Source: VRUE01 sp036525295
GTDB taxonomy: Bacteria > Actinomycetota > Thermoleophilia > Solirubrobacterales > 70-9
Direction of reading: 5' to 3'
Assembly: GCA_036525295.1 (NCBI GenBank)
Contig: DATDAQ010000061.1
Coordinates: 1 to 54,057, forward strand
Length of the DNA stretch: 54,057 nt
Shown: positions 8,662 through 16,302 of the stretch, in pieces
Layout of the letters: each line of letters starts with the position of its first letter
Numbering within the stretch: position 1 is the first letter of the stretch
Program-made: the position numbers and the translations under genes
The notes under the pieces: generated by a model
Told to the model about the DNA's origin: nothing
Databases searched by the model: none
Seen by the model: only the letters and a program-made list of their open reading frames with translations

Positions 8662-9522
8662 TCAGATCGACAAGGCGGCGGCGATTTGGGGTGGGTCTTC
8701 TATTTGGGGGTAGTGGGCGAGGTCCGGAAGCTCTGTGACCGGGACGGTGGGGCGGAGCTCGCGCATCGCGGCGAGGACTTCGGTCGTCGCCACCCGGTCG
8801 AGCAGGCCCCAGGCGAGGCTGAGGTCGCCGGGCCACTCGCGGATCGCGCCGTGCCAGCGACCGGCGTGCTCTTCGCGTTGGTCCATGTAGGAGATCAGGC
8901 GGTGGGCGAGGGTGCGGCCGCCGTTGTGGCAGACGAGCGACCACTGGTCAGCCGCCTCCTCGACACCGAGCGGGTGCGCCTCCGAGAAGACCGAGCCGAA
9001 CTGCTGGCGAAAGACGCGCTCGCTGGAGAGTCGCGCGAAGAGCGGGCCGAAGCGGCTGCGCAGGATCCGCTGGCCGAGGATCGGGCTGGCCCGTTCCAGC
9101 ACCATGCTGCCGTTGAAGAGCAGGATGCCGGCGACGTCCATCTCCAGCTTCCCCTCCAAGTCGCGGGCCATCAGCTCGTTGGCCACCGAGGTGCCCATGT
9201 CGTGGGCGACGAGGAAGGCCGGCCGACCGCCGGCGTGTCGGCGGACCAGCTCCTCGGTCAGGTCGGCCTGCCAGAAGAGGCTGTAGTCGTGAGAGGGCGG
9301 CTTCTCGGAAAGGCCGAAGCCGAGGAAGTCGAAGGCGAGCACGTTGCGCTCCGGCAGCTCTTCGAGCAGCAACCGCCAGTCGTATGAGCTGGAGGGGAAG
9401 CCATGTAGGAGGACCAGCAGTGGGCCCTCGCCCTGCTGGCGGAAGACGTGGATCGAGTGGCCGCGGAACTCCTCGGCCTCGCCCCGCTTCCGCCAGCGAC
9501 GCACCCGCTCGGTCAGCTCCAT
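8662..9522 (-). CDS. Alpha/beta hydrolase (haloalkane dehalogenase/epoxide hydrolase-like)
   Basis: Cytoplasmic alpha/beta-hydrolase of about 286 aa. The oxyanion-hole motif HGFPSSSYDW and the nucleophile elbow VAHDMGTSVA are seen, with Asp as nucleophile, as in dehalogenases and epoxide hydrolases. A C-terminal catalytic His is in LPDLAHYPQIEDPP. A cap region lies between about residues 130 and 220. The frame extends to 9558, but ATG 9522 (MELTERVRRWRKRG) is the natural start and leaves 40 bp before the divergent gene at 9563. Substrate unknown. A second, more epoxide-hydrolase-like member is at 17.0 kb. Confidence 0.85.
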   Translation of the reverse strand: MELTERVRRWRKRGEAEEFRGHSIHVFRQQGEGPLLVLLHGFPSSSYDWRLLLEELPERNVLAFDFLGFGLSEKPPSHDYSLFWQADLTEELVRRHAGGRPAFLVAHDMGTSVANELMARDLEGKLEMDVAGILLFNGSMVLERASPILGQRILRSRFGPLFARLSSERVFRQQFGSVFSEAHPLGVEEAADQWSLVCHNGGRTLAHRLISYMDQREEHAGRWHGAIREWPGDLSLAWGLLDRVATTEVLAAMRELRPTVPVTELPDLAHYPQIEDPPQIAAALSI

Positions 9523-9562
9523 CTCAGCGACCCGCTCCCATGCCCGGCATGATCTCACCGCG

Positions 9563-10495
9563 ATGGCCGACGACGTTCCGAGCCGGGTTCGCGCCGCCTG
9601 CGCCTGGGTCGCGGGGCGGGCGCGGTCGGTCCGAATCGCCGAGGGCGAGATCGAGGCTTACGCCGCGGCGCTCCCGCCGCTTACCGAGCTTCCACCACCC
9701 GACCCGGCGACGCACCTGGCCGAAGGAGATCGCGAGTCCCGCACCGCGTTCGTCGTCTGCCTCGACGCGATCAACTTCGGCTCGGGGTGGTGGCCGACGA
9801 TCCGCAAGCGGCCGGGCCACAGCGGCTACTTCACGATCGCGGCCGGGTTGACGGAGCGCTTTCGCGAAGACGGCCCTTGGTCGCCGGCCGAGCTGACCCG
9901 GCTCGAACCGGTCGACCTCGCCGACCTCCTCGGCCAGGACCCCGAGCACCCGCTGATGGCCCAGTACGCGACCTCGCTGGAAGACGTCGGCGCGCGCCTG
10001 CTCGCCGACCACGGCGGCCGCTTCGAAGGGCTGCTCGACGCGGCCGCCGGCTCCGCTGTCGCCCTCGCGGGACTGCTGGCCGAGTGGGACGCCTTCGCCG
10101 ACGTCTCAACCTATGACGGTCGTCCCGTCCCCTTCTTCAAGCGGGCGCAGATCGCCGCCGCCGACCTCGACCGCACCGGTGTCGCCGACCTCGTCGGCGA
10201 AGAGCGGCTCACCGCCTTCGCCGACAACCTCGTCCCGCACGTGCTCCACCTCGACGGCGTGCTCCGACTGGACTCTGAGTTCGAGCGGGCTATCGACACC
10301 GGGGAGTTGCTCGAGCACGACTCCCCCGAGGAGGTCGAGCTGCGCGCCTGCGCCGTGCACGCGGTCGAGCTGCTCTCAGCCGCCACAGACCGCCGCCTCT
10401 CCCCGGCCCAGATCGACGCCGCCCTCTGGAATCGCGGCGCCGCCCCTCGCTACAAGTCCGTCCCGCGACCCCGCTCGCGTAACACGGCGTACTAA
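9563..10495 (+). CDS. Queuosine salvage protein, DUF2419 (queuosine-phosphate N-glycosidase, Qng1-like)
   Basis: 310-aa enzyme predicted to release queuine from queuosine 5'-phosphate so that the base can be reinserted into tRNA. The family signature CLDAINFGSGWWPTIRKR (about residues 71-88) followed by GHSGYFTIAAGLTERF is plain, as are AEWDAFADVSTYDGRPVPFFKRAQI and the C-terminal ELRACAVHAVELL. The longer open frame from 9344 only reads through the opposite-strand hydrolase; ATG 9563 is the family start. No tgt or queuine transporter is visible in the window. The family is common in eukaryotes and scattered in bacteria. Confidence 0.88.
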   Translation: MADDVPSRVRAACAWVAGRARSVRIAEGEIEAYAAALPPLTELPPPDPATHLAEGDRESRTAFVVCLDAINFGSGWWPTIRKRPGHSGYFTIAAGLTERFREDGPWSPAELTRLEPVDLADLLGQDPEHPLMAQYATSLEDVGARLLADHGGRFEGLLDAAAGSAVALAGLLAEWDAFADVSTYDGRPVPFFKRAQIAAADLDRTGVADLVGEERLTAFADNLVPHVLHLDGVLRLDSEFERAIDTGELLEHDSPEEVELRACAVHAVELLSAATDRRLSPAQIDAALWNRGAAPRYKSVPRPRSRNTAY

Positions 10496-10506
10496 GGAGG
10501 GACCAG

Positions 10507-11307
10507 CTAGCCGGCCGCTTCGGCGCGCTTGAGGCCCCCGCGGGCCCAGAAGGCGAAGAGGATCGGGAGGGCGAAGGCGATCGCGAAGGCGAGGGCGATC
10601 ACGGCCGGTTCGCCGGCGATGAAGCCCCGGCCCGCCTCGAGCAGAGCCGTCACCGGGTTGACCGCGGCGACGGCGTGGATCCAGCCGCTGAGCAGGCCGA
10701 GCGGAACGTAGACCGGCGTCAGGAAGAGGGTGAGGAAGACGGGGAACTGCATCAGCGGGCCGCCCTGGATCGACCGCACGCGCATCGCCACCCCGGCCGC
10801 CCACAACGTCGCCGCCAGGTTGGTCAGCACGGCGAGCCCGAAGAGCCCGAAGATGTCGACGCCGCTGCCGCCCACCTCCATCCCCGCCGCCAACGCGATC
10901 GCGGTGAGGATCGCCCAGGTGATCAGGGCTCGGGTGAGGGCGGCGAGCGCGTACCCGCCGATGATCCCCCGGCGGTCGCCCGCGGCGAGCAGGTAGCGGT
11001 TGGCGAAGCCGATCTCGAAGTCGCGGGCCATCGCGAAGCCGGTGAAGACGCCGCCGAAGGCGGCCGACTGGAGCAGGACGAAGACGAACTGGAAGGCTGT
11101 GTAGCCGCTCGGGAAGTCGAAGCCGGGGACGCCGGAGATAGAGGACAGGCCGCCGGCGAAGGCGACGAAGAAGAAGAGCGGGAAGACGATCGCGGGCACG
11201 AGGAAGGCCGGGTTGGAAAGGAAGTTGTGGACGCTGCGCCAGGCGACCGCGAGGGCGACGTCGCGGAAGCGCGCGACGCGGGGACCAGCTGCCGGGGCCG
11301 CGCTCAC
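10507..11307 (-). CDS. ABC-2 type exporter permease (second permease of operon)
   Basis: 266-aa integral membrane permease of a Drr-type ABC exporter. Six hydrophobic helices can be picked out, including FLVPAIVFPLFFFVAFAGGL, VLLQSAAFGGVFTGFAMARD and the C-terminal VIALAFAIAFALPILFAFWA. The ARDFEIGFANRYLLA motif before helix 3 is typical of DrrB-like permeases. It is the last gene of a three-gene operon (ATPase, permease, permease) read leftwards; its ATG overlaps the upstream permease by 4 bp. It probably forms a heterodimer with that protein. Substrate unknown. Confidence 0.88.
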   Translation of the reverse strand: MSAAPAAGPRVARFRDVALAVAWRSVHNFLSNPAFLVPAIVFPLFFFVAFAGGLSSISGVPGFDFPSGYTAFQFVFVLLQSAAFGGVFTGFAMARDFEIGFANRYLLAAGDRRGIIGGYALAALTRALITWAILTAIALAAGMEVGGSGVDIFGLFGLAVLTNLAATLWAAGVAMRVRSIQGGPLMQFPVFLTLFLTPVYVPLGLLSGWIHAVAAVNPVTALLEAGRGFIAGEPAVIALAFAIAFALPILFAFWARGGLKRAEAAG

Positions 11308-12083
11308 GTTCGCACCAGCCTCGTCTTCAGGGCGCCGGTCGCGGCCAGCATGCCGACCGTCAGGACCGCGGCCGCGATCCCGAACCCGAGCGCCAGGGAG
11401 TCCAGCTCCCAGCCTTCGAAGAGGAGCGAGCGGAACGCCTCGAGCAGGTAGGTGACCGGGTTGACCGTGGCCACCTGACGGAACCAGTCGGCCTGGATCA
11501 GGTCGAGCGGCAGCGCCATCGCGGAGATGAAGAGGAAGACGAAGAAGACCGGGAAGAGGCTCTGCACCGCCTCACCCGAGCCGGTGCGCAGCGCCGCGAA
11601 GAGGCCGATCGAGCCGAAGGCGATCGTCACCGAGACCGAGAGGGCGACGATGACCAAGGCGCCGGCGAACCCGGTGACCAGTTCGGCGCCGGCGACGAGG
11701 CCGACGATCAGGTAGGTCGCAGCCTGGACCAGGCCGAGCACGACCGCTCCCGCCAGCAGTCCGCTGAGCAGCGCCACGCCACGCAGCGGGGTCAGCGCCA
11801 GCCGGTCGAGGAAGCCCGTCTCGATGTCGCGCGCGAGGTCGGTGCCCGAGTTCATCACCGAGAAGAGCGCGCCCTGGACGAAGGGCACGGCGAGGGCGAA
11901 GGTGAGATAGGAGTCGGTCGGGAAGCCGGGCAGGTCGGTCGTGCTTTTGAGCCCACCCGAGTTGACCGCGAGCAGGAACATCGGGAAGACGAGCGCGGGC
12001 ACGATCTGGGCCGGCTGGCGCATCGTGCGGAGGATCGAGCGCCTGGCAAGCTGTCCGACCTGAGTGCGCAGCCCGCCGCTCAA
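11304..12083 (-). CDS. ABC-2 type exporter permease (first permease of operon)
   Basis: 259-aa membrane permease, related to but distinct from the following gene. Helices include IVPALVFPMFLLAVNSGGL, VPFVQGALFSVMNSGTDLARD and VLTVGMLAATGALKTRLV. The ARDIETGFLDRLALTPLRGVALLSG segment matches the DrrB family cytoplasmic coupling region. It starts 4 bp inside the end of the ATPase gene and ends 4 bp inside the next permease, so the three genes are translationally coupled. The pair presumably makes a heterodimeric channel driven by the ATPase at 12.1-13.1 kb. Confidence 0.88.
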   Translation of the reverse strand: MSGGLRTQVGQLARRSILRTMRQPAQIVPALVFPMFLLAVNSGGLKSTTDLPGFPTDSYLTFALAVPFVQGALFSVMNSGTDLARDIETGFLDRLALTPLRGVALLSGLLAGAVVLGLVQAATYLIVGLVAGAELVTGFAGALVIVALSVSVTIAFGSIGLFAALRTGSGEAVQSLFPVFFVFLFISAMALPLDLIQADWFRQVATVNPVTYLLEAFRSLLFEGWELDSLALGFGIAAAVLTVGMLAATGALKTRLVRT

Positions 12084-13099
12084 CCTGCATCCACCATCTC
12101 GGCGGCGATCTCGGTCTCCTCCTGCTCCTCGTCCTCCGCTCCCTCCAGCGAGCGGCCGGTCTTGGCGAGGAAGACGTCGTCAAGCGAGGGCGCGTGCAGC
12201 TGCAGGGTCTCGATCGCGATGCCCTCGGAGTCGAGCGCCCGCACCACGTCGGCGAGCTGCGACTCGCCGCCCTCCAGTCGCGCCGCCGCCGCTCGCGGCG
12301 AGGCGCCGGCGCCGGGCCCGAAACGCTCCAGGACCGCGGCGAGCCGGCCGCGCTCGCCCGCCTCGCGGGGCACGGCTTCGACCGTGGGCCGGCCGATCTC
12401 CGCCTTCAGCGCGGCCGGAGTGCCTTCGGCGACGATGTGGCCGTGGTCGATGATCCCGACCCGGCCGGCAAGCGTGTCCGCCTCCTCCAAGTACTGGGTG
12501 GTGAGGAAGACCGTCACCCCCTCCTCGGCCGCGAGGCGCGCGACCTCCTCCCAGAGCGCGGTGCGGCTCTGGATGTCGAGGCCGGTGGTCGGCTCGTCGA
12601 GGAAGAGGATGCGCGGCCGGTGCGCCAGCGCCAGCGCCAGGTCGAGCCGCCGTTTCATCCCGCCCGAGTAGCCGCCCACTTTGCGGTCGGCGGCCTGGGC
12701 CAGGCCGACCCGCTCCAGCAGCTCCTGCCCGCGCGCCTGGCGCTCGGCCTTGCCCAGGCCGTGCAGCGCGGTCTGCAGGCGCATGTGCTCGCGCGCGGTC
12801 AGCAGCGGGTCCAGGGCGGCCTCCTGTAGCGCCGCCCCGATCGAGGCCCGCACCCGCGGGCCCTCCCGGACGATGTCGAAGCCCGCGACGCGCGCCGTCC
12901 CCGCCGTCGGCGGCAGCAGCGTGGTCAGCATCAGCACAGTGGTCGACTTGCCGGCGCCGTTGGGTCCGAGGAAGCCGTAGATCTCTCCCGCCTCCACCCG
13001 CAGCTCGATCCCGTCGACCGCCCGCGGCCCGTTCTTGAACTCGCGCACGAGCCCTTCGACCTCGATACCGGTACCGCCCGGTCCCTGCTCGGCAGCCAT
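12080..13099 (-). CDS. ABC exporter ATPase, daunorubicin-resistance (DrrA) type
   Basis: 339-aa cytoplasmic ATPase. Walker A is GPNGAGKST (about residues 44-52), the ABC signature is YSGGMKRRLDLALAL, Walker B is RILFLDEPTTGLD, and the switch His is replaced by Gln in FLTTQYLEEAD, a trait of DrrA-type ATPases. A C-terminal domain of about 100 residues (VEAVPREAGERGRL...LHAPSLDDVFLAKTGRSL) is the DUF4162-like tail of this family. First gene of the operon with two permeases. Likely exports a hydrophobic compound or lipid; no biosynthetic cluster is next to it. Confidence 0.92.
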   Translation of the reverse strand: MAAEQGPGGTGIEVEGLVREFKNGPRAVDGIELRVEAGEIYGFLGPNGAGKSTTVLMLTTLLPPTAGTARVAGFDIVREGPRVRASIGAALQEAALDPLLTAREHMRLQTALHGLGKAERQARGQELLERVGLAQAADRKVGGYSGGMKRRLDLALALAHRPRILFLDEPTTGLDIQSRTALWEEVARLAAEEGVTVFLTTQYLEEADTLAGRVGIIDHGHIVAEGTPAALKAEIGRPTVEAVPREAGERGRLAAVLERFGPGAGASPRAAAARLEGGESQLADVVRALDSEGIAIETLQLHAPSLDDVFLAKTGRSLEGAEDEEQEETEIAAEMVDAG

Positions 13100-13136
13100 C
13101 GCCCCGCAGGCTAGCTGAGGGGTCCGTCCGGCCCGT

Positions 13137-13754
13137 CTACGCTGCCGCCGCCGCGCCGGCGGCCTGGAACAGGTGCGAGGAGGGGATGCCGATGACCTCT
13201 CCTTCGAAGCGCTTCTCGTGTCCGTAGACGACCCAGGTGGTGTCGATTTCGCCGATGTCGAGGTCGAGGCGCAGCTCCTCGTCGTGCTCCTCGAAGTGCT
13301 CCATGTGTGTCAGCCCAGAGTCGTAGTCACCGCGCAGCAGTCCTTCGCCGACGATCGGCTTCGAGGCGACGTCGACGATCTCCTCCCACTGGGAGAGGTC
13401 GACGTAGCCCTTTGTGGCGGGGACGATTCCCAGCGACCGCGGCTTCTCGACCTCGCGCCGGCTGAGCAGGACCAGGTGCTTGGTCGGGTAGATGAAGGTG
13501 TCGACGACGAAGATCTCGGTCCAGTACTTCTCGGTTATCTCGTGCACCTTCGGGTGGGCGCTGCACTGGACGAGGAACGAGTTGGGCGTCTCGCGGACCA
13601 TCTCGAGGCCGACGAAGAAGTCGGTGATCAGCTCGATCCCGTAGTCCTCGACTCCCTGGAAGCGCATGTAGTTCTGAACCGCGCGCTCATGGCAGGTTCC
13701 CCCGGGGCCGAGGGTGACGATCGTGACCTTGTCGCTTGCGGTGCCCGCCTCCAT
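13137..13754 (-). CDS. Prephenate dehydratase-fold protein (BacA/prephenate decarboxylase-like)
   Basis: 205-aa protein starting at ATG 13754; the open frame runs further upstream without family similarity. The opening VTIVTLGPGGTCHERAVQNYM parallels the LGPxGTxxxxA start of prephenate dehydratase domains. Later segments (TIYPTKHLVLLSRREV, VPATKGYVDLSQWEEI) fit a periplasmic-binding-like two-lobe fold. The closest functional relatives I can suggest are the BacA-type prephenate decarboxylases of bacilysin-like pathways, but no companion genes are present and there is no ACT domain. Function is therefore open. It is read opposite to the small membrane gene at 13.9 kb. Confidence 0.55.
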   Translation of the reverse strand: MEAGTASDKVTIVTLGPGGTCHERAVQNYMRFQGVEDYGIELITDFFVGLEMVRETPNSFLVQCSAHPKVHEITEKYWTEIFVVDTFIYPTKHLVLLSRREVEKPRSLGIVPATKGYVDLSQWEEIVDVASKPIVGEGLLRGDYDSGLTHMEHFEEHDEELRLDLDIGEIDTTWVVYGHEKRFEGEVIGIPSSHLFQAAGAAAAA

Positions 13755-13835
13755 GCGAGCAGCAAGGCTAGGTGAACGAACAGGAAAGATCAAGCATTGA
13801 CGGCCCGATCGCCGGGCCCCTCGGTGCCTCAATGA

Positions 13836-13861
13836 GGTTCTGGCTCTTCCCCCGCCGGGTA
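13836..13861 (+). promoter_or_regulatory. Sigma-B/F-like promoter for the 54-aa membrane protein
   Basis: GGTTC at 13836-13840 and GGGTA at 13857-13861 are separated by 16 bp, matching the GTTT/GTTC-N15-17-GGGTA pattern of alternative stress sigma factors. The predicted start of transcription near 13868 leaves a leader of about 45 nt with GGAGGAG before the ATG at 13913. Confidence 0.45.
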
Positions 13862-13912
13862 GCCGCATATAGACGCGCGAGCCGTTTCGCGCCGGATCAA
13901 GGAGGAGAGAAA

Positions 13913-14077
13913 ATGGCTACAGAGAGAAGCTCGAGTGGAGCCGGAATCTCGCTCGGCGGGATCCTCGTAATTGTCGGCATCGTCCTGATGATCGTCTGGA
14001 GCTTCTGGATCGGCCTGATCGTCACCCTGATCGGCTTGATCGCCTTCGGCGGCTTCGCCAAGGGGAAGTGGTACTGA
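13913..14077 (+). CDS. Small hydrophobic membrane protein (54 aa)
   Basis: Short protein with a polar N-terminus (ATERSSSGAG), then two hydrophobic stretches, GGILVIVGIVLMIVWSFWIG and LIVTLIGLIAFGGF, ending KGKWY. It probably forms two membrane helices in a hairpin. The start is well fixed by GGAGGAG at 13901-13907, six bases before the ATG; the longer open frame from 13772 is not needed. A sigma-B/F-like promoter lies upstream. Function unknown; small two-helix proteins of this sort are frequent in stress regulons. Confidence 0.7.
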   Translation: MATERSSSGAGISLGGILVIVGIVLMIVWSFWIGLIVTLIGLIAFGGFAKGKWY

Positions 14078-14103
14078 GCGCTTCCGCTTCGGCCCGCGAG
14101 CTC

Positions 14104-14145
14104 CCGGGACTTGACAGGTGACCAAATAGTCACCTATAGTCCCGG
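14104..14145 (+). promoter_or_regulatory. Promoter with nested operator for the ArsR-SRPBCC gene
   Basis: TTGACA (14111-14116) and TATAGT (14135-14140) are separated by 18 bp, a near-consensus housekeeping promoter. An inverted repeat AGGTGAC/GTCACCT (14116-14122 and 14129-14135) fills the spacer. An outer pair CCGGGACT/AGTCCCGG (14104-14111 and 14138-14145) encloses it. Transcription should begin near 14147, next to the ATG at 14148, so the mRNA is probably leaderless. Repressor binding here would block RNA polymerase, pointing to autoregulation. Confidence 0.7.
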
Positions 14146-14147
14146 TC

Positions 14148-14912
14148 ATGGACGAGGTGTTCAAGGCGCTCGCCGACCCGACCCGCCGCAGCCTGCTCGA
14201 CGAGCTGTTCGAGCAGGACGGCCAGTCGCTGAGCGCACTCGAGGCGCGGCTGCCGATGACGCGCTTCGGCGTGATGAAGCACCTGCGGGTGCTCGAGGAG
14301 GCTGGGCTGATCACGACCCGCAAGCGCGGGCGGGAGAAGCTGCACTTCCTCAACCCCGTCCCGATCCGGCTCGTCCACGACCGCTGGGTGAGCAAGTACG
14401 CCGAGCCATGGGCCGCGGCCCTGACCGGCCTCAAGCACGAACTGGAGGAGAGGACGATGGAGAAGGTGTTCGAGATATACATCAAGACGACCCCGGAGCG
14501 ACTCTGGGAGGCGATCGTCGACGACGAGACGCGCCAGCGCTACAACTTCGGCGTCGGGGTGCGCTCCGAGTGGACGCCGGGCTCGGGTTACGAGGGGTTC
14601 CACCCCGGCGCCGGGATCGCCATCGCGGCGGGCGAGAACCTCGAGGTGGACCCGCCGCGCCGGCTGGTGCAGAGCTTCAACGCTCTGTGGAGCGATCAGG
14701 TCAAGAGCGAAGGGACCTCGCGGGTGACCTGGGAGATCGAGCAGGTGGAGGACTCCTGCCGGCTGACCGTCACCCACGACCAGCTGCGAGAGGGCGCCAA
14801 CGACGAACTCTTCGGCGGCTGGCCGATGATCCTCTCCGGCCTCAAGACGCTGTTGGAGACCGGCGAGGTGCTGACCACCCCTGGTTCGCTGCGCTACGCG
14901 CAGGCCGGCTGA
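14148..14912 (+). CDS. ArsR-family winged-helix regulator fused to an SRPBCC (AHSA1-like) domain
   Basis: 254-aa fusion. Residues about 1-95 form an ArsR winged helix: MDEVFKALADPTRRSLLDEL, then MTRFGVMKHLRVLEEAGLI and the wing TTRKRGREKLHFLN. No metal-binding Cys cluster is seen, so it is not a classic metal sensor. Residues about 104-250 form an AHSA1/START-like hydrophobic-ligand domain (MEKVFEIYIKTTPERLWEAI...HDQLREGANDELFGGWPMILSGLKTLLETG). Fusions of these two families usually occur as adjacent genes; here they are one frame. The SRPBCC part may sense a hydrophobic ligand for the DNA-binding part (inference). The palindromic operator sits on its own promoter. Confidence 0.88.
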   Translation: MDEVFKALADPTRRSLLDELFEQDGQSLSALEARLPMTRFGVMKHLRVLEEAGLITTRKRGREKLHFLNPVPIRLVHDRWVSKYAEPWAAALTGLKHELEERTMEKVFEIYIKTTPERLWEAIVDDETRQRYNFGVGVRSEWTPGSGYEGFHPGAGIAIAAGENLEVDPPRRLVQSFNALWSDQVKSEGTSRVTWEIEQVEDSCRLTVTHDQLREGANDELFGGWPMILSGLKTLLETGEVLTTPGSLRYAQAG

Positions 14913-14947
14913 GGGTTCCGCCCTGGAAAGGCGGGTAGGACGAAGAG

Positions 14948-15382
14948 ATGAACAACTTGCGGCGAACCGCCGCCCTCTCGATGATCCTGCCCGCCCTCAC
15001 CCTCGCCGCCTGCGGCGACTCCGACTCCGACACGACGAGCGAAAGCCCGGCCCCCTCGGCCGAAAGCGCCGAAACCGAGTCTCCGGCGGGCGAAAACGCC
15101 CCCGCCCCCAGCGGCGAGGCTGTCCGCTCCGAAAAAGTCACGATCTCCGACTTCGAGTACGACCCCGAAACCGTGACCGTCCAGGCCGGCGGCAAGGTGA
15201 TCTGGCAGAACGAGGACTCCACCGAGCACACCGCGACCCTCGACGACGGCAGCTTCACCACCGGCGCCCTGGCCGAAGGCAAGCTCAAGTCCGAGTCGTT
15301 CAAGACCCCCGGCACCTACACCTACTTCTGCGAGATCCATCCGCAGATGAAGGGCACCGTGGAGGTGGTCGAAGCCGGCTGA
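14948..15382 (+). CDS. Cupredoxin-domain lipoprotein (plastocyanin/azurin-like)
   Basis: 144-aa exported copper protein. A type II signal with lipobox LAAC (Cys22) anchors it outside the membrane. A Ser/Thr/Glu/Pro linker spans about residues 24-60. The cupredoxin domain is about 62-142. Copper ligands are visible: His94 (EHTAT), Cys128, His131 and Met134 (FCEIHPQM). Likely an electron carrier or copper-binding protein on the cell surface. It follows the ArsR-SRPBCC gene by 35 bp on the same strand and could be cotranscribed. It converges with the zinc-ribbon gene with a 17-bp gap. Confidence 0.9.
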   Translation: MNNLRRTAALSMILPALTLAACGDSDSDTTSESPAPSAESAETESPAGENAPAPSGEAVRSEKVTISDFEYDPETVTVQAGGKVIWQNEDSTEHTATLDDGSFTTGALAEGKLKSESFKTPGTYTYFCEIHPQMKGTVEVVEAG

Positions 15383-15399
15383 TCGAGCAGAAGACGATC

Positions 15400-15612
15400 C
15401 TAGGCCGCACTGCGGTCCGGACTTGGGACGTCCTTTGCGTTCTCACGATCAAGCTGGAGTGATTCGGGCTTCCCCCCGCCGGGAGGGAGGCGGAACATCT
15501 TGAAGCTCAGCGGCGCGGAGACGCGGTCGCGGATCTGGCAGCGGGGACAGTTTTCGAGCGCAGTCGCATGCATCTCGCTGTAGCGGCTGCCGCACCTCTC
15601 GCACTTGAACAT
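15400..15612 (-). CDS. Small zinc-ribbon protein (70 aa)
   Basis: The N-terminus carries CxxC pairs at Cys4/Cys7 and Cys22/Cys25 (FKCERCGSRY...ENCPRCQIRD), a zinc-ribbon or rubredoxin-like knuckle. The remaining 40 residues are polar with a Pro/Gly-rich patch and no known domain. The ATG at 15612 has a strong GGAGGAG ribosome site a few bases upstream on the minus strand. A sigma-B/F-like promoter is at 15652-15677. Function unknown; it may be a nucleic-acid or protein-binding stress factor. Confidence 0.7.
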   Translation of the reverse strand: MFKCERCGSRYSEMHATALENCPRCQIRDRVSAPLSFKMFRLPPGGGKPESLQLDRENAKDVPSPDRSAA

Positions 15613-15651
15613 CTCTTCTCCTCCTCTGGGCCGTAGCGGACTACAGGCCGA

Positions 15652-15677
15652 TACCCCGCTCGCCCCGACGCCTAACC
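15652..15677 (-). promoter_or_regulatory. Sigma-B/F-like promoter for the zinc-ribbon gene
   Basis: On the minus strand GGTTA (15677-15673) is followed after 16 bp by GGGTAT (15656-15651). The predicted start near 15645 leaves about 33 nt of leader. It matches the pattern seen upstream of three nearby small genes. Confidence 0.45.
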
Positions 15678-15840
15678 AGTCAACGCCCCAGAACGACTGC
15701 CGGCCGCAAGAGCGGTATCCCTGCCTAGATTGCCGCCCACGCGGGGGCCTCTCCAGTTACGACGATTAGTCCTTAGTGGAGATACGCGCTGGATTTAGCT
15801 CCACAGAAGGAAAGCGGGGCCAGATAAGTCCGGCGAGAAG

Positions 15841-16260
15841 TCAGACAGCGATACGGCGAGGAAGCTCGCCGAGATATTCGCTTCCCAGCCTCCTGACCTT
15901 GGCGTAATCTCGATCGGAGAACTTCTTGCCTGAGTCCTTGATCATGCCGGTGATCACGGCGATCTGTGGTTGATCGAAACCGCGCTCGTGAAGCTCCTCG
16001 GGGTCGCCATTGTCGAGGATGCAGAAGAGCCGGTACTGGCGCCTTCCAGGGCCGGTCAGGCGAATCTCGTGGTAGCCGCCCATATCGCCGTGCATCGCCT
16101 CCCAATAGCCGCCCCCGCTGAACTGTGGCGGCGGAGCGTCGCGGACGGCTTCCAAGACCGCGTAGAACCGCGCCTCGATCTTCGCCGGGCAGCCATAGAG
16201 AAAGTCCTCGGCCGGCACCCCGCCGTCCTTGGTTGCGCAGTAGACGATTCCCCATGCCAT
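15841..16260 (-). CDS. HigB-like toxin (phage Gp49/RelE superfamily)
   Basis: 139-aa mRNA interferase-type toxin. The Gp49-like core is visible: AKIEARFYAVLEAVRDAPPPQFSGGGYWEAMHGDMGGYHEIRLTG (shown here as its landmarks only by position, about residues 25-70), then RRQYRLFCILDNGD and a C-terminal KKFSDRDYAKVRRLGSEYL. Conserved Arg/Tyr/Phe in RRQYRLF match the catalytic face of HigB/RelE proteins. It lies 42 bp downstream of an XRE antitoxin gene on the same strand, so the order is antitoxin then toxin, the reverse of classic higBA. Predicted to cleave ribosome-bound mRNA when unbound. Confidence 0.8.
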   Translation of the reverse strand: MAWGIVYCATKDGGVPAEDFLYGCPAKIEARFYAVLEAVRDAPPPQFSGGGYWEAMHGDMGGYHEIRLTGPGRRQYRLFCILDNGDPEELHERGFDQPQIAVITGMIKDSGKKFSDRDYAKVRRLGSEYLGELPRRIAV

Positions 16261-16302
16261 CGCCCGACAAGGCTAATTGCGCTCGCGGCGTTTTGTCTGA
16301 GG

